Part shown: piece by piece, positions 18,208-28,545 of the stretch
How positions within the stretch are numbered: the stretch's first letter is position 1
How the letters are laid out: every line of letters starts with the position of its first letter
Source of the DNA: Thermoleophilia bacterium
Lineage (GTDB): Bacteria; Actinomycetota; Thermoleophilia; RBG-16-64-13
Reading direction: 5' to 3'
DNA length: 64,000 bases
Assembly: GCA_027493445.1 (NCBI GenBank)
Contig: JAOSKU010000001.1
Span: 310,001-374,000 of the forward strand
Position numbers and translations under genes: made by a program
Notes under the pieces: model-generated
Database searches by the model: none
The model's input: only the letters and a program-made list of their open reading frames with translations
What the model was told of the DNA's origin: nothing

Positions 18208-18930
18208 GTGGTAGACTCCCGGGCCATGGGCAGCGAGACGGGCGTGCAGGGCGGTGTCCGCGAGGCGGCCGACGCCGGTCCGCCCGCCATCGCGTTCTTC
18301 GATCTGGACGGAACCCTGGTCTTGGGACAAACTCAGCGGCTGCTCGTGGGTTTCCTGCGCCGGCGGGGGATGGTGAGCCGCCGCTTCCTGGTAGGCGCGG
18401 GACTCTGGTTCGCGCTCTACAAGACGGGGCTGGTGAAGGCCACCGACCGGGCGCGAGCTCGGGGCGCCGAGCTTCTGGCCGGCCACAGCGAGGTGGAGGT
18501 GGGGCGGCTCATGGACCTCTTCACGAATGAGCTTCTGGTCGCCCGTCTGAACCAGGCGGTTGTGGCGGCCCTCCAGGACCATAAGGCGCGCGGGGACCAG
18601 GTGGTCATCCTTTCGGCGGCGGTCCAGCCGCTGGTGAGAAGCCTCGGCGGACGGTTGGCCGTGGAGGCCTGCGAGGGTACCCGACTGGAGACGGTGCAGG
18701 GCCGTTATACGGGGTCCCTCGCCGGGAGGGCCCTCTACGGAGCCGAGAAGGCCCGCGCGGCCCGCCGCTATCTGGAGAAGTCCGGAGTCGATCCCGCGCG
18801 GTGCTGGGCCTACGCCGATCACGAGACCGACCTCGAGCTCTTGAGGCTGGTGGGATGGCCGGTGGCGGTGCGGCCGCGCCCTGCACTGAGGAAAGTCGCT
18901 CTCGCCGAGGGCTGGAGCATCGTGCCGTGA
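18208..18930 (+). CDS. HAD-superfamily phosphatase, subfamily IB
   Basis: The protein has all four HAD motifs: FFDLDGTLV near residue 30 (nucleophile Asp), [10 protein letters not shown] (Ser), a conserved lysine in GAEKARAAR and [13 protein letters not shown] (acidic motif). The size and helical cap resemble SerB-like and lysophospholipid-related IB hydrolases. The substrate cannot be told from sequence. It is upstream of tkt by 13 bases and may share its transcript. The GTG 18208 start lacks a close ribosome-binding site; ATG 18226 is possible. Confidence 0.82.
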   Translation: MVDSRAMGSETGVQGGVREAADAGPPAIAFFDLDGTLVLGQTQRLLVGFLRRRGMVSRRFLVGAGLWFALYKTGLVKATDRARARGAELLAGHSEVEVGRLMDLFTNELLVARLNQAVVAALQDHKARGDQVVILSAAVQPLVRSLGGRLAVEACEGTRLETVQGRYTGSLAGRALYGAEKARAARRYLEKSGVDPARCWAYADHETDLELLRLVGWPVAVRPRPALRKVALAEGWSIVP

Positions 18931-18943
18931 CCACGAGGAGGGA

Positions 18944-20983
18944 GTGAGCAGCGTGACGGACCTCGACCGACTGGCCGTGAATACGATCAGGGTGCTGGCC
19001 ATCGAGGCGGTGGAGAAGGCCAAGTCTGGGCATCCCGGGATGCCGCTGGGAGCGGCTCCCATGGCGCACGTCGTCTGGTCGCGGCATCTGCGCTGCGATC
19101 CGGCGCACACCGAATGGCCCGATCGTGATCGCTTCGTCTTGAGTGCCGGACACGGCTCCATGCTGCTCTACGCTCTCCTGCACCTGACCGGCTACCCCCT
19201 GCCCATGGAGGAGCTGAAGAACTTTCGCCAGTGGGGCAGCCTGACGCCCGGCCATCCGGAGAGCACCCTCACTTCGGGGGTCGAGGTGACTACCGGCCCT
19301 CTGGGCCAAGGCTTCGGGAACGGCGTGGGCATGGCCATCGCCCAGGCGTTCCTGGCTGCTGCCTTCAACCGTCCCGGCCACGATGTGATCGACCACTGGA
19401 TTTACGGCCTCGTCAGCGACGGCGACCTCATGGAAGGGGTGGCCTCGGAGGCGGCCTCGCTGGCCGGCCACCTGGGACTGGGACGCCTCATCTACCTGTA
19501 CGACAGCAACCGCATCTCCATCGAAGGCTCCACCGAACTGGCTTTCACCGAGGACGTGGCCGCGCGCTTCGGGGCTTACGGTTGGCACGTGCTCTCGCTG
19601 GAGGACGGCAACGACCTGGACACCATCGACCGGGCCATCGTCCAGGCAAAGGATGTCGTCGACAAGCCTTCGTTGATCGTGGTGCGTACCCACATCGGCT
19701 ACGGGAGTCCGAACAAGCAGGATTCCGCTGAGGCCCACGGTTCGCCGCTGGGCGAAGAGGAGGTGGAGTTGACCAAGCGGGCTCTGGATTGGTCGGAGCC
19801 TCACCCCTTCTACGTGCCCGACGAGGTGCGGGGCCTCTACGGGCGAGTGGCCGCTCGGGGGGCCAAGGCCCGGACGGCCTGGCTGACCCGGCTCCAGGCT
19901 TATCAGCGTGCACAACCCGACCTGGCGGCCGCTCTGTCGCGAGCGCTGGCGGGAGATCTGCCCGAGGGCTGGCGCGATCGTGTGCCGATCTTCCGCCCCG
20001 ACGCTAAGGGTATGGCCACTCGGGCCGCCTCCGGCAAGGTGTTGAACGCCCTGGCTCCGGTGCTCCCCACCTTGATCGGAGGGTCCGCCGATTTGGCCCC
20101 GTCGAACAACACCACGCTGACCGACTGCGGTGAGCAGGAGTGCGGCTCGTTCCAGAAAGGCGGGTACGGAGGGCGCAACCTGCACTTCGGAGTGCGCGAG
20201 CATGCCATGGGGGCCGTCTTGAACGGCATGGCCCTGCACGGCGGGGTCATCCCGTACGGCGGCACCTTTCTGGTCTTCAGCGACTACATGCGCCCCTCCA
20301 TCCGTCTGGCCGCCCTCTCCCGCGCGCACGTGGTGTACGTCTTCACCCACGACAGCGTCGGTCTGGGGGAGGACGGTCCCACCCATCAGCCCATCGAGCA
20401 CCTGGCGTCGCTACGAGCCATGCCCAACCTCACCGTGGTCCGGCCGGCCGACGCCAACGAGACCGCCGCTGCCTGGGCTCTCGCGCTGGAGCACCGGCAG
20501 GGACCAGTGGCCTTGGTGCTGACTCGGCAGAACCTGCCCACCCTGGACCGCTCGCTACTGGCGCCGGCCGAAGGTCTTTTTCGCGGCGCCTATGTGTTGG
20601 CCGAGGCTCCCGGCGGCCCGGAGCGCCTCGACGTCCTGCTGCTGGCCACCGGCTCCGAGGTGCAGGTGGCTTTGCAGGCCCGGGAGACCCTGACGGATGA
20701 GGGCGTGGGTGCCCGGGTGGTCTCCATGCCCAGCTGGGAGGTATTCGCCGAGCAGGACCAGGACTACCGGGACGCGGTGCTGCCACCGGCGGTGCGGGCC
20801 CGAGTCTCGGTGGAGGCAGGCGCCACCTTCGGTTGGGAGCGCTGGGTAGGAGATGAGGGAGCCATGGTGGGCATCGACCGCTTTGGGGCGTCGGCTCCGG
20901 GCGCTCGGGCCCTGGCCGAGCTGGGCATCACGACTGCGCACGTGCTCGAGCAGGCCCGTTTGCGCCTGGCGCGGAACGCGTAG
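18944..20983 (+). CDS. tkt: Transketolase
   Basis: Transketolase moves two-carbon units between pentose and triose or tetrose phosphates with thiamine diphosphate. The 679-residue sequence has the N-terminal [13 protein letters not shown], the cofactor motif starting [14 protein letters not shown], the pyrimidine domain with [15 protein letters not shown] and [15 protein letters not shown], and the C-terminal domain. Length is normal. GAGGGA lies before the GTG start. It leads a pentose-phosphate run tkt-rpiB-tal-zwf-opcA. Confidence 0.97.
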   Translation: MSSVTDLDRLAVNTIRVLAIEAVEKAKSGHPGMPLGAAPMAHVVWSRHLRCDPAHTEWPDRDRFVLSAGHGSMLLYALLHLTGYPLPMEELKNFRQWGSLTPGHPESTLTSGVEVTTGPLGQGFGNGVGMAIAQAFLAAAFNRPGHDVIDHWIYGLVSDGDLMEGVASEAASLAGHLGLGRLIYLYDSNRISIEGSTELAFTEDVAARFGAYGWHVLSLEDGNDLDTIDRAIVQAKDVVDKPSLIVVRTHIGYGSPNKQDSAEAHGSPLGEEEVELTKRALDWSEPHPFYVPDEVRGLYGRVAARGAKARTAWLTRLQAYQRAQPDLAAALSRALAGDLPEGWRDRVPIFRPDAKGMATRAASGKVLNALAPVLPTLIGGSADLAPSNNTTLTDCGEQECGSFQKGGYGGRNLHFGVREHAMGAVLNGMALHGGVIPYGGTFLVFSDYMRPSIRLAALSRAHVVYVFTHDSVGLGEDGPTHQPIEHLASLRAMPNLTVVRPADANETAAAWALALEHRQGPVALVLTRQNLPTLDRSLLAPAEGLFRGAYVLAEAPGGPERLDVLLLATGSEVQVALQARETLTDEGVGARVVSMPSWEVFAEQDQDYRDAVLPPAVRARVSVEAGATFGWERWVGDEGAMVGIDRFGASAPGARALAELGITTAHVLEQARLRLARNA

Positions 20984-21005
20984 AATAGAAAATAGGAGGA
21001 GCTCC

Positions 21006-21467
21006 ATGATCGTCGCGATCGGAGCCGACCACGGAGGTTACCTGCTCAAGACGAGCGTGGTAGCCGCACTGCAAGCCGAGGGGCACGAGGTCCTGGATCT
21101 CGGCGCCTTTGACGCGAAGCCTAGTGACTACCCCGATTTCTCTCTGGGTGTGGCTACGGCAGTGCGGGGTGGTCTGGCGGAACGGGGCATCGTAGTCTGC
21201 GGCAGCGGCGTGGGCGCCTGTGTCGCGGCGAACAAGGTGCCGGGGATCCGCGCCGGGACCGCCCACGACACCTTCTCGGCTCACCAGGGCGTGGAGGACG
21301 ACGACATGAACGTCCTGTGCTTGGGTGCCCGGGTGGTTGGTCGGGAGCTCGCCCTGGAGCTCGTGCACACCTTCCTGGGGGCGCGCTTCTCCGGGGCCGA
21401 GAGGCACCGGCGGCGACTGGCGAAGGTGCACGACATCGAGAAGACCTACAGCTCGAACGAGGTGTGA
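21006..21467 (+). CDS. rpiB: Ribose-5-phosphate isomerase B
   Basis: RpiB interconverts ribose 5-phosphate and ribulose 5-phosphate. The 153-residue protein has [11 protein letters not shown] at the N-terminus, the YPDFSLGVA segment, the catalytic cysteine in [18 protein letters not shown] and [14 protein letters not shown]. Start ATG 21006 has AGGAGGA immediately upstream. It lies between tkt and tal. Confidence 0.96.
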   Translation: MIVAIGADHGGYLLKTSVVAALQAEGHEVLDLGAFDAKPSDYPDFSLGVATAVRGGLAERGIVVCGSGVGACVAANKVPGIRAGTAHDTFSAHQGVEDDDMNVLCLGARVVGRELALELVHTFLGARFSGAERHRRRLAKVHDIEKTYSSNEV

Positions 21468-21474
21468 AGACGAT

Positions 21475-22635
21475 ATGAGCGACAATCCGTTGCGGAAGCT
21501 CCATGATTTCGGCCAGAGTGTCTGGTACGACAACATCGGCCGCGACCTGCTGGTGAACGGCGACCTGGAACGTATGATCCGGGACGACGGCGTGCGCGGC
21601 CTCACGTCGAACCCCACCATCTTCCAAAAGGCCATCGCCGAAAGTGACGGTTACGACCATGCGATTGGCGACCTGGTGGAGATGGGTTTGGGCACCGACG
21701 AGCTGCTGGACACGCTGACGAGCCAGGACGTGGCCATGGCCGCGGACCTCTTGCGACCCGTCTACGCGCAGGCCGGGCACAGGGACGGCTTCGTGAGCAT
21801 CGAAGCGGCTCCTTCGCTGGCCTACGAGGTGGAAGGCACGATTGAGGAAGCCCGCCGTCTCCGCTCCTTGGTGGCCCGAGACAACCTGCTTGTCAAAGTG
21901 CCGGCCACCACTCACGGTGTGGAAGCTATCCACCGGCTCATCTCGGAGGGGTTGAGCGTCAATGTGACCCTCATCTTCTCCCTGGACCGGTACCGGGAAG
22001 TGATTGAGGCCTACATTTCAGGCCTCGAACGGCTGGTCGAGCGACGGGCTGCGGGCGAGGCGCTGTCCGAGCCGCGGGAGGTCCACAGTGTGGCCAGCTT
22101 CTTCGTGAGCCGGGTCGACAGCAAGGTGGACAGCGCGCTGCGGAAGATGATCGAGCTGACCGAGGATCAAGGTCGGGTCGAGCGGCTGCGTGCTCTACTG
22201 GGTAAGGCGGCGGTCGCAAACGCGAAGCTGGCCTACCAGGAGTTCCTCCAAACCTTCAGCGGCGCCCGCTGGGATGCCCTGGCCGTGCGCGGCGCGAACC
22301 TGCAGCGGCCCCTGTGGGCCAGCACCAGCACCAAGGACCCCGAATACCGAGACGTCCTCTACGTCGAGGAGCTCATCGGGCCCGACACCGTCAACACCAT
22401 GCCTCAGGTGACCCTCGATGCTTTCCGGGACCACGGTCGGGTGGCCGGGACCGTGACCCGTGACACCGATGAGGCCCGGCGGCAGCTGGCCGAGCTGGAG
22501 GCCGAGGGCGTCAGTATGGCGGAGGTGACCGCCCAGCTCGAAAGCGAGGGGGTCAAAGCTTTTGCCGACTCCTTCGACGCCCTTCGGCGAGCGCTCGACG
22601 AAAAGCGGCGGGCTTTGGTCGCGGCCGGAGCGTGA
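21475..22635 (+). CDS. tal: Transaldolase
   Basis: Transaldolase transfers dihydroxyacetone units through a Schiff-base lysine. The 386-residue protein has QSVWYDNIGRDLL, GLTSNPTIFQKAI, SIEAAPSLA, the Schiff-base lysine in NLLVKVPAT and SVNVTLIFSLDRY. The length fits the long actinobacterial and cyanobacterial subfamily. The start follows the rpiB stop by seven bases. Confidence 0.96.
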   Translation: MSDNPLRKLHDFGQSVWYDNIGRDLLVNGDLERMIRDDGVRGLTSNPTIFQKAIAESDGYDHAIGDLVEMGLGTDELLDTLTSQDVAMAADLLRPVYAQAGHRDGFVSIEAAPSLAYEVEGTIEEARRLRSLVARDNLLVKVPATTHGVEAIHRLISEGLSVNVTLIFSLDRYREVIEAYISGLERLVERRAAGEALSEPREVHSVASFFVSRVDSKVDSALRKMIELTEDQGRVERLRALLGKAAVANAKLAYQEFLQTFSGARWDALAVRGANLQRPLWASTSTKDPEYRDVLYVEELIGPDTVNTMPQVTLDAFRDHGRVAGTVTRDTDEARRQLAELEAEGVSMAEVTAQLESEGVKAFADSFDALRRALDEKRRALVAAGA

Positions 22636-22648
22636 CGCGTCTTCCGCG

Positions 22649-24193
22649 GTGAGCGGTGACTACGCAACGAGGAACCCCCTCCGGGCCGGCCTGCGGCTGC
22701 GCCGCACGCCTGAACCGCTGGCTCTGGTGATCTTCGGCATCACCGGCGACCTTACCGGCCGCAAGCTGCTGCCGTCGCTGTACCGGCTCTACGCCGAGGG
22801 AGCCCTTCCCACGGGCTTCTCCATGGTCGGAGTCGCCCGGCGCGACTGGACGCACGACGACTGCCGTGCCATGGTGCGGGGGGCTCTGGACGAGCACCTG
22901 GGTGAGCCGGTGAATGCTCGCCTGTGGGACGGCTTCGCCGAGACTGTCCGTTTCTGCCCGGGGCAGTTCGGCGACAAGGCCACTTACACTCGCCTGTGCG
23001 ATATCCTCGAAGAGGCGGATCAAGAGAGGGTGCACACCGGGAACCGGCTGTTCTATCTAGCTGCTCCCCCGAGCTCCTACAGCGACATCATCGAGGGTTT
23101 GGGCACATCCGGCCTGGCAGGAATGCGGGAGAAGCCGGGATGGTCCCGCATCGTGGTCGAGAAGCCCTTCGGCCACGACCTTCCGAGCGCCCGGCGGCTG
23201 AACGAGGAGCTGGCCGAGTACTTCAAGGAGGAGCAGGTTTACCGCATCGACCACTACCTGGGCAAGGAGACCGTGCAGAACATCCTGGTCTTCCGGTTGG
23301 CGAATGCCATCTTCGAGCCCGTATGGAACCGGCGCTACGTCGATCACGTGCAGATCACTGTAGCCGAGGACCTGGGTGTCGAGGGGCGGGGCGGCTACTA
23401 CGAGGAAGCCGGCGCCATGAGAGACATCATCCAGAATCACGTGCTCCAACTCCTGGCGCTGGTGGCGATGGAGCCCCCCGCTGGTTTTGGCGAAGGTCCG
23501 GTCCGCGATGAGAAGATCAAGATATTGCGCAGCCTGCGGCCTCTCGTGGGTGAGGAGGTCGACTCCGCCGTGGTGAGGGGACAGTACGTGTCCGGTCTTT
23601 CCGGAGGGGAGACCGTTCCCGGGTATCGTGAAGAGAAGGGCGTGGCCGGCGACTCGATCACTGAGACCTTCGCGGCCATGCGTGTCTTCATCGACAGCTG
23701 GCGCTGGGCCGACGTGCCTTTCTACCTGCGAACCGGTAAGCGGCTGGCCAAGCGGGCTACCGAGGTGGCCATCCAGTTCAAGCGCCCCCCCTTGCTGCTC
23801 TTCGGGGCGGAGGCGGCTGCGGAGCTCGAGCCGAACGTGCTGGCCATGCACATACAGCCGGACGAGGGCATTACACTCAAGTTCGGATCGAAGGTGCCCG
23901 GGCCCGTGGTTCACGTGCACCAGGTGAACATGGACTTCCATTATGGCACCTCTTTCGGTGTGCACACCGCGGACGCCTACGAGCGTCTGTTGATCGACTG
24001 CATGCTCGGGGATTCCACTCTCTTCACCCGCAACGACGGCGTGGAAGCGGCCTGGGCCTTTGTCGACCCAATCATCGATCGCTGGCGGACCCCCGACTAT
24101 CCTCCTCCCCTGCCCTACGAGTCGGGTAGCTGGGGTCCCTCGGGGGCGGAGAGGCTGGTGGATCGTGATGTCCGCCAGTGGCGGAGGCTCTAG
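22649..24193 (+). CDS. zwf: Glucose-6-phosphate 1-dehydrogenase
   Basis: Zwf makes 6-phosphogluconolactone and NADPH. The 514-residue product has the nucleotide motif VIFGITGDLTGRKLLPSLY, the substrate motif RIDHYLGKETVQN with the catalytic histidine, and VEKPFGHDL. The GTG start is 13 bases after the tal stop. In actinobacteria activity depends on OpcA, whose gene is the next one downstream. The TAG stop merges with the start of a composite repeat. Confidence 0.96.
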   Translation: MSGDYATRNPLRAGLRLRRTPEPLALVIFGITGDLTGRKLLPSLYRLYAEGALPTGFSMVGVARRDWTHDDCRAMVRGALDEHLGEPVNARLWDGFAETVRFCPGQFGDKATYTRLCDILEEADQERVHTGNRLFYLAAPPSSYSDIIEGLGTSGLAGMREKPGWSRIVVEKPFGHDLPSARRLNEELAEYFKEEQVYRIDHYLGKETVQNILVFRLANAIFEPVWNRRYVDHVQITVAEDLGVEGRGGYYEEAGAMRDIIQNHVLQLLALVAMEPPAGFGEGPVRDEKIKILRSLRPLVGEEVDSAVVRGQYVSGLSGGETVPGYREEKGVAGDSITETFAAMRVFIDSWRWADVPFYLRTGKRLAKRATEVAIQFKRPPLLLFGAEAAAELEPNVLAMHIQPDEGITLKFGSKVPGPVVHVHQVNMDFHYGTSFGVHTADAYERLLIDCMLGDSTLFTRNDGVEAAWAFVDPIIDRWRTPDYPPPLPYESGSWGPSGAERLVDRDVRQWRRL

Positions 24194-24194
24194 G

Positions 24195-24518
24195 AGGCTG
24201 TTGAAGATCGAAGCCTTGGCCGCCAGAACGCACTGGACGGCGCGATGCGGCGTCCTCGCTCGCGCCCGTAGCGCTGCTACGAGCGCTCCCTGCGTCCGGG
24301 GAGCTCGTTTCACAATGAAGCCTTGGCGGCCGCGGCCGCACTGGGCGGCCCGATGCGGCGTCCTCGGTCACGTCCGTAGCTCCGCTACGCCCGCTCCCTG
24401 CGTCCTTGCCTCGCACTCGCCCAGTGCAGCCTGGCCGCGAAGCGTCATTCTGATACGAGCTCGGGCCTCGCTCGCGCCCATCGCGGCCTGGCGGCGAAGC
24501 GTCATTCTTCAACAGCCT
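24195..24518 (+). repeat. Composite dispersed repeat, modules A-A-B-B with terminal inverted repeats
   Basis: The ends AGGCTGTTGAAGA (24195-24207) and its perfect complement (24506-24518) are identical to those of the copy after proC. Two 107-base A modules start at 24209 and 24316 and two 57-base B modules at 24409 and 24466. It fills the gap between zwf and opcA. Confidence 0.9.
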
Positions 24519-24553
24519 GCTAGGATGTCCGTAAGCCACCTGGAGGAGGGCAC

Positions 24554-26383
24554 GTGAGCACGATCGCCGAGGATGAACTAGCCTTCACCTTGGGGAGCTC
24601 CCGGAGGGTCGACCTGAGGCAGGCCGAAAGAGAGCTGCAGGAGCTCTGGCACACGGCCGGAGACGAGGCTCGCCGGCGCGGCGCCGAGGGCGTGTTGCGC
24701 CTGCGCGAACTGAATCTGGTGGTCTACGCCGAAGGTGAGGAGATGGCCGACAGGATCTCGGCCGTCATCGCCCGCCTCTCGCAGAGGCACCCCTCGCGGG
24801 CCATCGTGCTGCTCGACGCGGGCCTGGGCGAAGGCGGGGTGGAGCTGGTGGAGGCCTGGGTGTCGGCCGCCTGCTACCGCACCCGGGAAGGGGGCCGCCA
24901 TGTCTGCTGGGAACAGGTGACCGTGCCCGCCCGCGGCGAAGCGACCGGCCTGCTCCACACCGCCGCCATGCGCCTGATGGTCCCCGAGCTCCCCACGGTC
25001 CTCTGGTGGCCCGGCGAGCCGCGACTGCGAGGGCATACTTTCAACAAGCTGGGGGAGGTCTCGGACTTCGTGCTGGTCGATAGCGCCGGCTTCTCCGACC
25101 CCTTAGCCGGGATCCTGGCCCTCTCCGAGGTGGTGGCGGACCGTTCGCGCAACTTCGACCTCGAGGATCTGAACTGGTCGCGACTCACCCCCTGGCGCGA
25201 GGTGACAGCCGAGCTTTTCGATGACCCCATGCGCGTGTCGTGGCTCGAACGCATCGATCGGGTGGTGGTCGAGTACGGCAGCGAGGATACGTACGAAAGG
25301 CCCAAGCGCGCCCTGGAGCCGGCGGCCGCCCGGGCGTTGCTCTTCGTCGCCTGGTTGGCGTCGCGCTTGGGGTGGCGCCTGGAGCATGATCAATGGGAGA
25401 GCGGCGATGGTTCGCTGAGCACCCGGCTGCGCCGGGCAGCCGCCCAGGTGCCGGACACCATCGAGATCGTGCTGGTGCCCGGTCAGACGCCGTGCGATGT
25501 GCCCGGTGGCCTCATCGCCGTGCGACTGCATGTCGGTCCCGTCGTGGTGTCGGTCGCGCGCATGGACGAGGCCTGCGTGTGTGCCGCCAGGGTGAAACGG
25601 GGTGCCGCCGACGACGAGCTGGTACGCACGGTGGATGTATCCCCTCGCCCCGAGGACCGGCTGCTCTCCGACGAGCTCGATCTGCTGGGTGCCGATCCGG
25701 TGTACGAGGACGCCCTGATGATGGCGGCCGCTCTGGTGTCGCTGCGGGGGCAGGGCAGCTCAGGGGTCGCGAAAGGGGGACTCTTCATGCTGAGAGAAAC
25801 GAATGGCGGCGGAGAGGGAGGCCCAGCGGAGAAGATCCTGCTCGACGCGGACCAGTTGCGGCGCACGCTGACTCGCATTGCCCACGAGATCGCCGAGCAC
25901 TCCCCTGAGCTGAGTGACTTGGCCCTCGTCGGGATCCAGCGCCGGGGGGTCGAGCTCGCTGAGCGTCTGGCCGGGCTCTTGGCGGAGTACTACGGCTCGC
26001 GGCCGCCGACCGGGGCCATCGACATCACCTTCTACCGCGACGACATCGACACCCGGATCTCGAGGCCCGCGTACGACCAGCCGGTTGTGCACTCCACGAC
26101 GCTTCCCTTCGACGTCCAGGGCCGCACCTTGGTGCTCGTGGACGATGTGCTCTTCACCGGGCGGACCATCCGAGCTGCGATCGAGGCGCTGTTCGACTAC
26201 GGGCGCCCGTCCGCGGTGCGTCTGGCCGTTCTGGTGGACAGGGGCCACCGCGAGCTCCCCATTCGTCCCGATTTTGTCGGCAAGAACGTGCCGACCAGCC
26301 GCAACGAGCGGATCACCGTGCGGCTGGTGGAGCTCGACGGCCTCGATGAAGTCGCGCTGCAGCGGGACTTCGCACCCGACTGA
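24554..26383 (+). CDS. opcA: OpcA (G6PDH assembly protein) in frame with PyrR
   Basis: Residues 1 to about 410 resemble OpcA, the allosteric assembly factor of glucose-6-phosphate dehydrogenase in actinobacteria and cyanobacteria ([16 protein letters not shown] and the DSAGFSDP segment). Residues from about 412 onward form a complete PyrR. The GTG start has GGAGGAGGG upstream and zwf precedes it, as expected for opcA. Whether one fused polypeptide is real is doubtful. An internal ATG at 25787 has a ribosome-binding site GGGGGA, and removing one G from the run at 25775-25779 would end OpcA at 25791-25793, overlapping that ATG. Other runs in this window show similar errors. Confidence 0.8.
   Translation: MSTIAEDELAFTLGSSRRVDLRQAERELQELWHTAGDEARRRGAEGVLRLRELNLVVYAEGEEMADRISAVIARLSQRHPSRAIVLLDAGLGEGGVELVEAWVSAACYRTREGGRHVCWEQVTVPARGEATGLLHTAAMRLMVPELPTVLWWPGEPRLRGHTFNKLGEVSDFVLVDSAGFSDPLAGILALSEVVADRSRNFDLEDLNWSRLTPWREVTAELFDDPMRVSWLERIDRVVVEYGSEDTYERPKRALEPAAARALLFVAWLASRLGWRLEHDQWESGDGSLSTRLRRAAAQVPDTIEIVLVPGQTPCDVPGGLIAVRLHVGPVVVSVARMDEACVCAARVKRGAADDELVRTVDVSPRPEDRLLSDELDLLGADPVYEDALMMAAALVSLRGQGSSGVAKGGLFMLRETNGGGEGGPAEKILLDADQLRRTLTRIAHEIAEHSPELSDLALVGIQRRGVELAERLAGLLAEYYGSRPPTGAIDITFYRDDIDTRISRPAYDQPVVHSTTLPFDVQGRTLVLVDDVLFTGRTIRAAIEALFDYGRPSAVRLAVLVDRGHRELPIRPDFVGKNVPTSRNERITVRLVELDGLDEVALQRDFAPD
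25787..26383 (+). CDS. pyrR: PyrR bifunctional regulator / uracil phosphoribosyltransferase (internal start)
   Basis: This is the PyrR part of the preceding frame taken from its own likely start, 198 residues. It has [11 protein letters not shown] near the N-terminus, [22 protein letters not shown], the PRPP-binding motif [17 protein letters not shown] and [22 protein letters not shown]. PyrR binds hairpins in pyr mRNA in response to UMP. Two hairpins of the right form lie before pyrB and pyrC downstream, which supports a regulatory role. Confidence 0.85.
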   Translation: MLRETNGGGEGGPAEKILLDADQLRRTLTRIAHEIAEHSPELSDLALVGIQRRGVELAERLAGLLAEYYGSRPPTGAIDITFYRDDIDTRISRPAYDQPVVHSTTLPFDVQGRTLVLVDDVLFTGRTIRAAIEALFDYGRPSAVRLAVLVDRGHRELPIRPDFVGKNVPTSRNERITVRLVELDGLDEVALQRDFAPD

Positions 26384-26438
26384 GAAGGGCGCGATCTTCG
26401 AGCGGCCGGACCCGTCCGCGCCGCCGCGGCACCGTACC

Positions 26439-26648
26439 CTATCCCGTCGTGTCCGTTGGCTGGTCGCCGGCTCCATCGCTGAGGAGCGCCGCCCCGCAGC
26501 GTGCGCACGCCTTGGCGTGTACGTGGCTCCCGAAACCGCACTGGGAGCACGACCGCTTCGCCTCAGCCTCCTTGTGCAGCTGCTGCGCCTCCTGGTTCAG
26601 CTGGGCCAGGCGGACTTGTGTCTCCTGCCAAATCAGCTTGGGATTCAT
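26439..26648 (-). CDS. Small zinc-ribbon protein
   Basis: A 69-residue protein with a helical N-terminus (QETQVRLAQLNQEAQQLHKEA) and a zinc ribbon formed by CSQCGFG and CARCGAALL. The start ATG 26648 was chosen over upstream codons because the helical domain begins there. It lies on the opposite strand between pyrR and pyrB. The function is not recognisable; the fold could mediate protein or nucleic-acid contact. Confidence 0.6.
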   Translation of the reverse strand: MNPKLIWQETQVRLAQLNQEAQQLHKEAEAKRSCSQCGFGSHVHAKACARCGAALLSDGAGDQPTDTTG

Positions 26649-26818
26649 GCCATCATCCCCTGGGTCGACGGGAGGTCGCCTCTCCCTGCCGGTGCCATTC
26701 GGGCGGCGCCACACCTACTGGCTAGGTACCGCAAAGGCGGCCTCGTCAGTCTTGCGAGGGGGACCGGGCCGTGAGAAGCACCCCGGCAAATCGCACGCCT
26801 TCAACCGCACAGCCGGGC

Positions 26819-27403
26819 TCATTCGGACGGGTCGTGTCGTCTGGCCGGGCCCAGGTAAGGCCGGTTGTCCGGGTGCCCGACCGAGACGGCGATCTGCCTG
26901 AACAGACCTTGCCACTCGACGTAGGCCAGGTTGTACTCGGCATCGAAGGGTACGAACTCCTCGCGGATCAGATGCCACCACAAGATGTCGTCGCCGTCGT
27001 CCTCGATGCGGCAAAAGCCGTGAACCAGGTGGGCCCAGATGGCGACCTGGATGGCAGCGAGGCGCTCTTGGCGCGGACGCCTCGACTTCTCGATCCGGGC
27101 CGGGTGGTCTTCGGGGAGGGTAGCCTCGAGCTGGTCGGCAACGGCCAGATGTTTCTCCGCGTGCCGCCTCACGATGTCATCGAGGTAGTCGTTGCGCTGG
27201 TCGAAGGTCAGTGCGGAGCGATCCGGCCGGGCCCAGCACCAACCGTTGTGAAGCCACTCCCACTCCCCCTGGGTCAGCGCGGCCAGGGTCACGCCTCGGG
27301 AGCGTCCTCGCTCCAGGCGTTTTCTGGCGTCCTCGCGTACCAGTCGCCCCAGCCAGGCGTGGGGCCCTTCGTCGCGAGCCGGCAAAGTCAGCGTCTTGGG
27401 CAT
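26819..27403 (-). CDS. Hypothetical tryptophan-rich protein
   Basis: The 194-residue protein is not recognised. It is soluble, with no signal or membrane segment, and unusually rich in tryptophan (WLGRL, GEWEWLHNGWCWARPD, ILWWHL, VEWQGLF). A strong AGGAGA lies before the ATG on the minus strand. Codon use resembles the neighbours. It is divergent from pyrB, so its promoter shares the 212-base gap at 27404-27615. Confidence 0.7.
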   Translation of the reverse strand: MPKTLTLPARDEGPHAWLGRLVREDARKRLERGRSRGVTLAALTQGEWEWLHNGWCWARPDRSALTFDQRNDYLDDIVRRHAEKHLAVADQLEATLPEDHPARIEKSRRPRQERLAAIQVAIWAHLVHGFCRIEDDGDDILWWHLIREEFVPFDAEYNLAYVEWQGLFRQIAVSVGHPDNRPYLGPARRHDPSE

Positions 27404-27541
27404 GGTAGGTCTCCTTGGACAGCGTCGTGCCTCATGACTCCTCGGCGGGCGCTTGGCTTCTCATTTCCGCGGGCGGTGCTTCACTCCATCATCATAGAGC
27501 GATTCGGCACGCGGCGCGCAGCCGCCTGTCTACGGCGGCTC

Positions 27542-27570
27542 TTCACCCCGGCCGTCTCCCGCGGTACCAT
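27542..27570 (+). promoter_or_regulatory. Putative pyrB promoter
   Basis: TTCACC (27542-27547) and TACCAT (27565-27570) are separated by 17 bases. The transcript would start about 27577, at the foot of the PyrR-binding hairpin. The same arrangement, with the same GGTACCATG phrase and the same spacing to the hairpin, is found before pyrC, which raises confidence in both. Confidence 0.6.
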
Positions 27571-27577
27571 GTGGTGA

Positions 27578-27607
27578 CCTTTAACCGGACCCCGTGAGGC
27601 CGAAAGG
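27578..27607 (+). promoter_or_regulatory. PyrR-binding RNA hairpin in pyrB leader
   Basis: The RNA has outer stem CCTTT / AAAGG, an upper stem CGG / CCG and a CC / GG pair closing the hexaloop CCGTGA, which fits the PyrR-binding loop consensus CNGNGA. The 3' strand AAAGGG (27603-27608) is the ribosome-binding site of pyrB, whose ATG is at 27616. PyrR bound with UMP would hide this site, so the mechanism is probably translational repression as in mycobacteria rather than transcription attenuation; no terminator is seen. Confidence 0.8.
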
Positions 27608-27615
27608 GAACCGAG

Positions 27616-28533
27616 ATGCATCTTCTCTCCATCGACGACCTGTCCACCGGCGACATCGAGACTCTCTTCCAGCTAAGTGACGGGTTCCTCGAGGTTGCTT
27701 CCCGCCCCATCAAGAAGGTCCCCACTCTGCGGGGCCGCACCCAGGTCAACATGTTCTTCGAGGCATCCACCCGCACACTCACCTCGTTCGAGTTGGCGGG
27801 CAAGAGGCTTTCAGCCGACGTGGTCAACATCAAGGCTTCCGGATCGAGCGTGAGCAAGGGTGAGAGCCTCAAGGACACCATTCTCACCCTGGAGAGCTAT
27901 CGGCCAGACATCATCGTCATGCGTCACCACCAGGTGGGAGCCTGCCGCTTGGCCGCGCGCTACACCGGCGCCAGCGTGGTCAACGCCGGTGACGGGGCGG
28001 GGGAGCATCCCACCCAGTGCTTGCTGGATCTGTACAGTCTGCGGCGTACCTTTGGCCGGCTGGACGGGCTCAAAGTGGCCATAGTCGGCGATGTCTTGCG
28101 CAGCCGGGTGGCCCGCTCCAACGTATTCGGGTTCCGGAAGATGGGCATCGACGTGCGCTTGGTCGGTCCGCCGACTCTGATGCCGCCCGGGATCGGACGC
28201 TGGAACGTACCCGTGTATCAGGATCTCGCGGCGCTGGAGGACGTGGACGTGGTCTACCTGCTGCGCATGCAGCTGGAGCGGGCCAGAGGCCGGGTGCCTC
28301 CCGTCCCCAGCTTACGCGAGTACAGCCGGGTTTGGGGTCTCTCTCGGCAGCGGCTGCGCCCGGGCCAGAAGGTGATGCACCCCGGCCCCATCAACCGCGG
28401 GGTGGAACTCAGCGGTGATCTCGCCGACGATGACCGGTCGCTGATCTTGCACCAAGTAGAGTCGGGACTGGCCGTGCGCATGGCGATCCTCTACCATGTG
28501 TTGGCGCCCCACCCGGAGGCCGACACTGGCTGA
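27616..28533 (+). CDS. pyrB: Aspartate carbamoyltransferase catalytic subunit
   Basis: PyrB condenses carbamoyl phosphate with aspartate in pyrimidine synthesis. The 305-residue protein has the carbamoyl-phosphate loop FFEASTRTLTSFE, SVSKGESLKDT, HPTQCLLDL and the C-terminal HPGPINRGVE. Length is normal. No regulatory pyrI gene is present. The PyrR hairpin overlaps its ribosome-binding site. A repeat array follows, so it is separated from pyrC. Confidence 0.96.
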   Translation: MHLLSIDDLSTGDIETLFQLSDGFLEVASRPIKKVPTLRGRTQVNMFFEASTRTLTSFELAGKRLSADVVNIKASGSSVSKGESLKDTILTLESYRPDIIVMRHHQVGACRLAARYTGASVVNAGDGAGEHPTQCLLDLYSLRRTFGRLDGLKVAIVGDVLRSRVARSNVFGFRKMGIDVRLVGPPTLMPPGIGRWNVPVYQDLAALEDVDVVYLLRMQLERARGRVPPVPSLREYSRVWGLSRQRLRPGQKVMHPGPINRGVELSGDLADDDRSLILHQVESGLAVRMAILYHVLAPHPEADTG

Positions 28534-28545
28534 GCCCCGCCTCTA

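Noticed and set aside
27578..27607. Intrinsic terminator or attenuator before pyrB
   Set aside because: No T-run follows the hairpin and its 3' arm is the ribosome-binding site; translational control is the better explanation.
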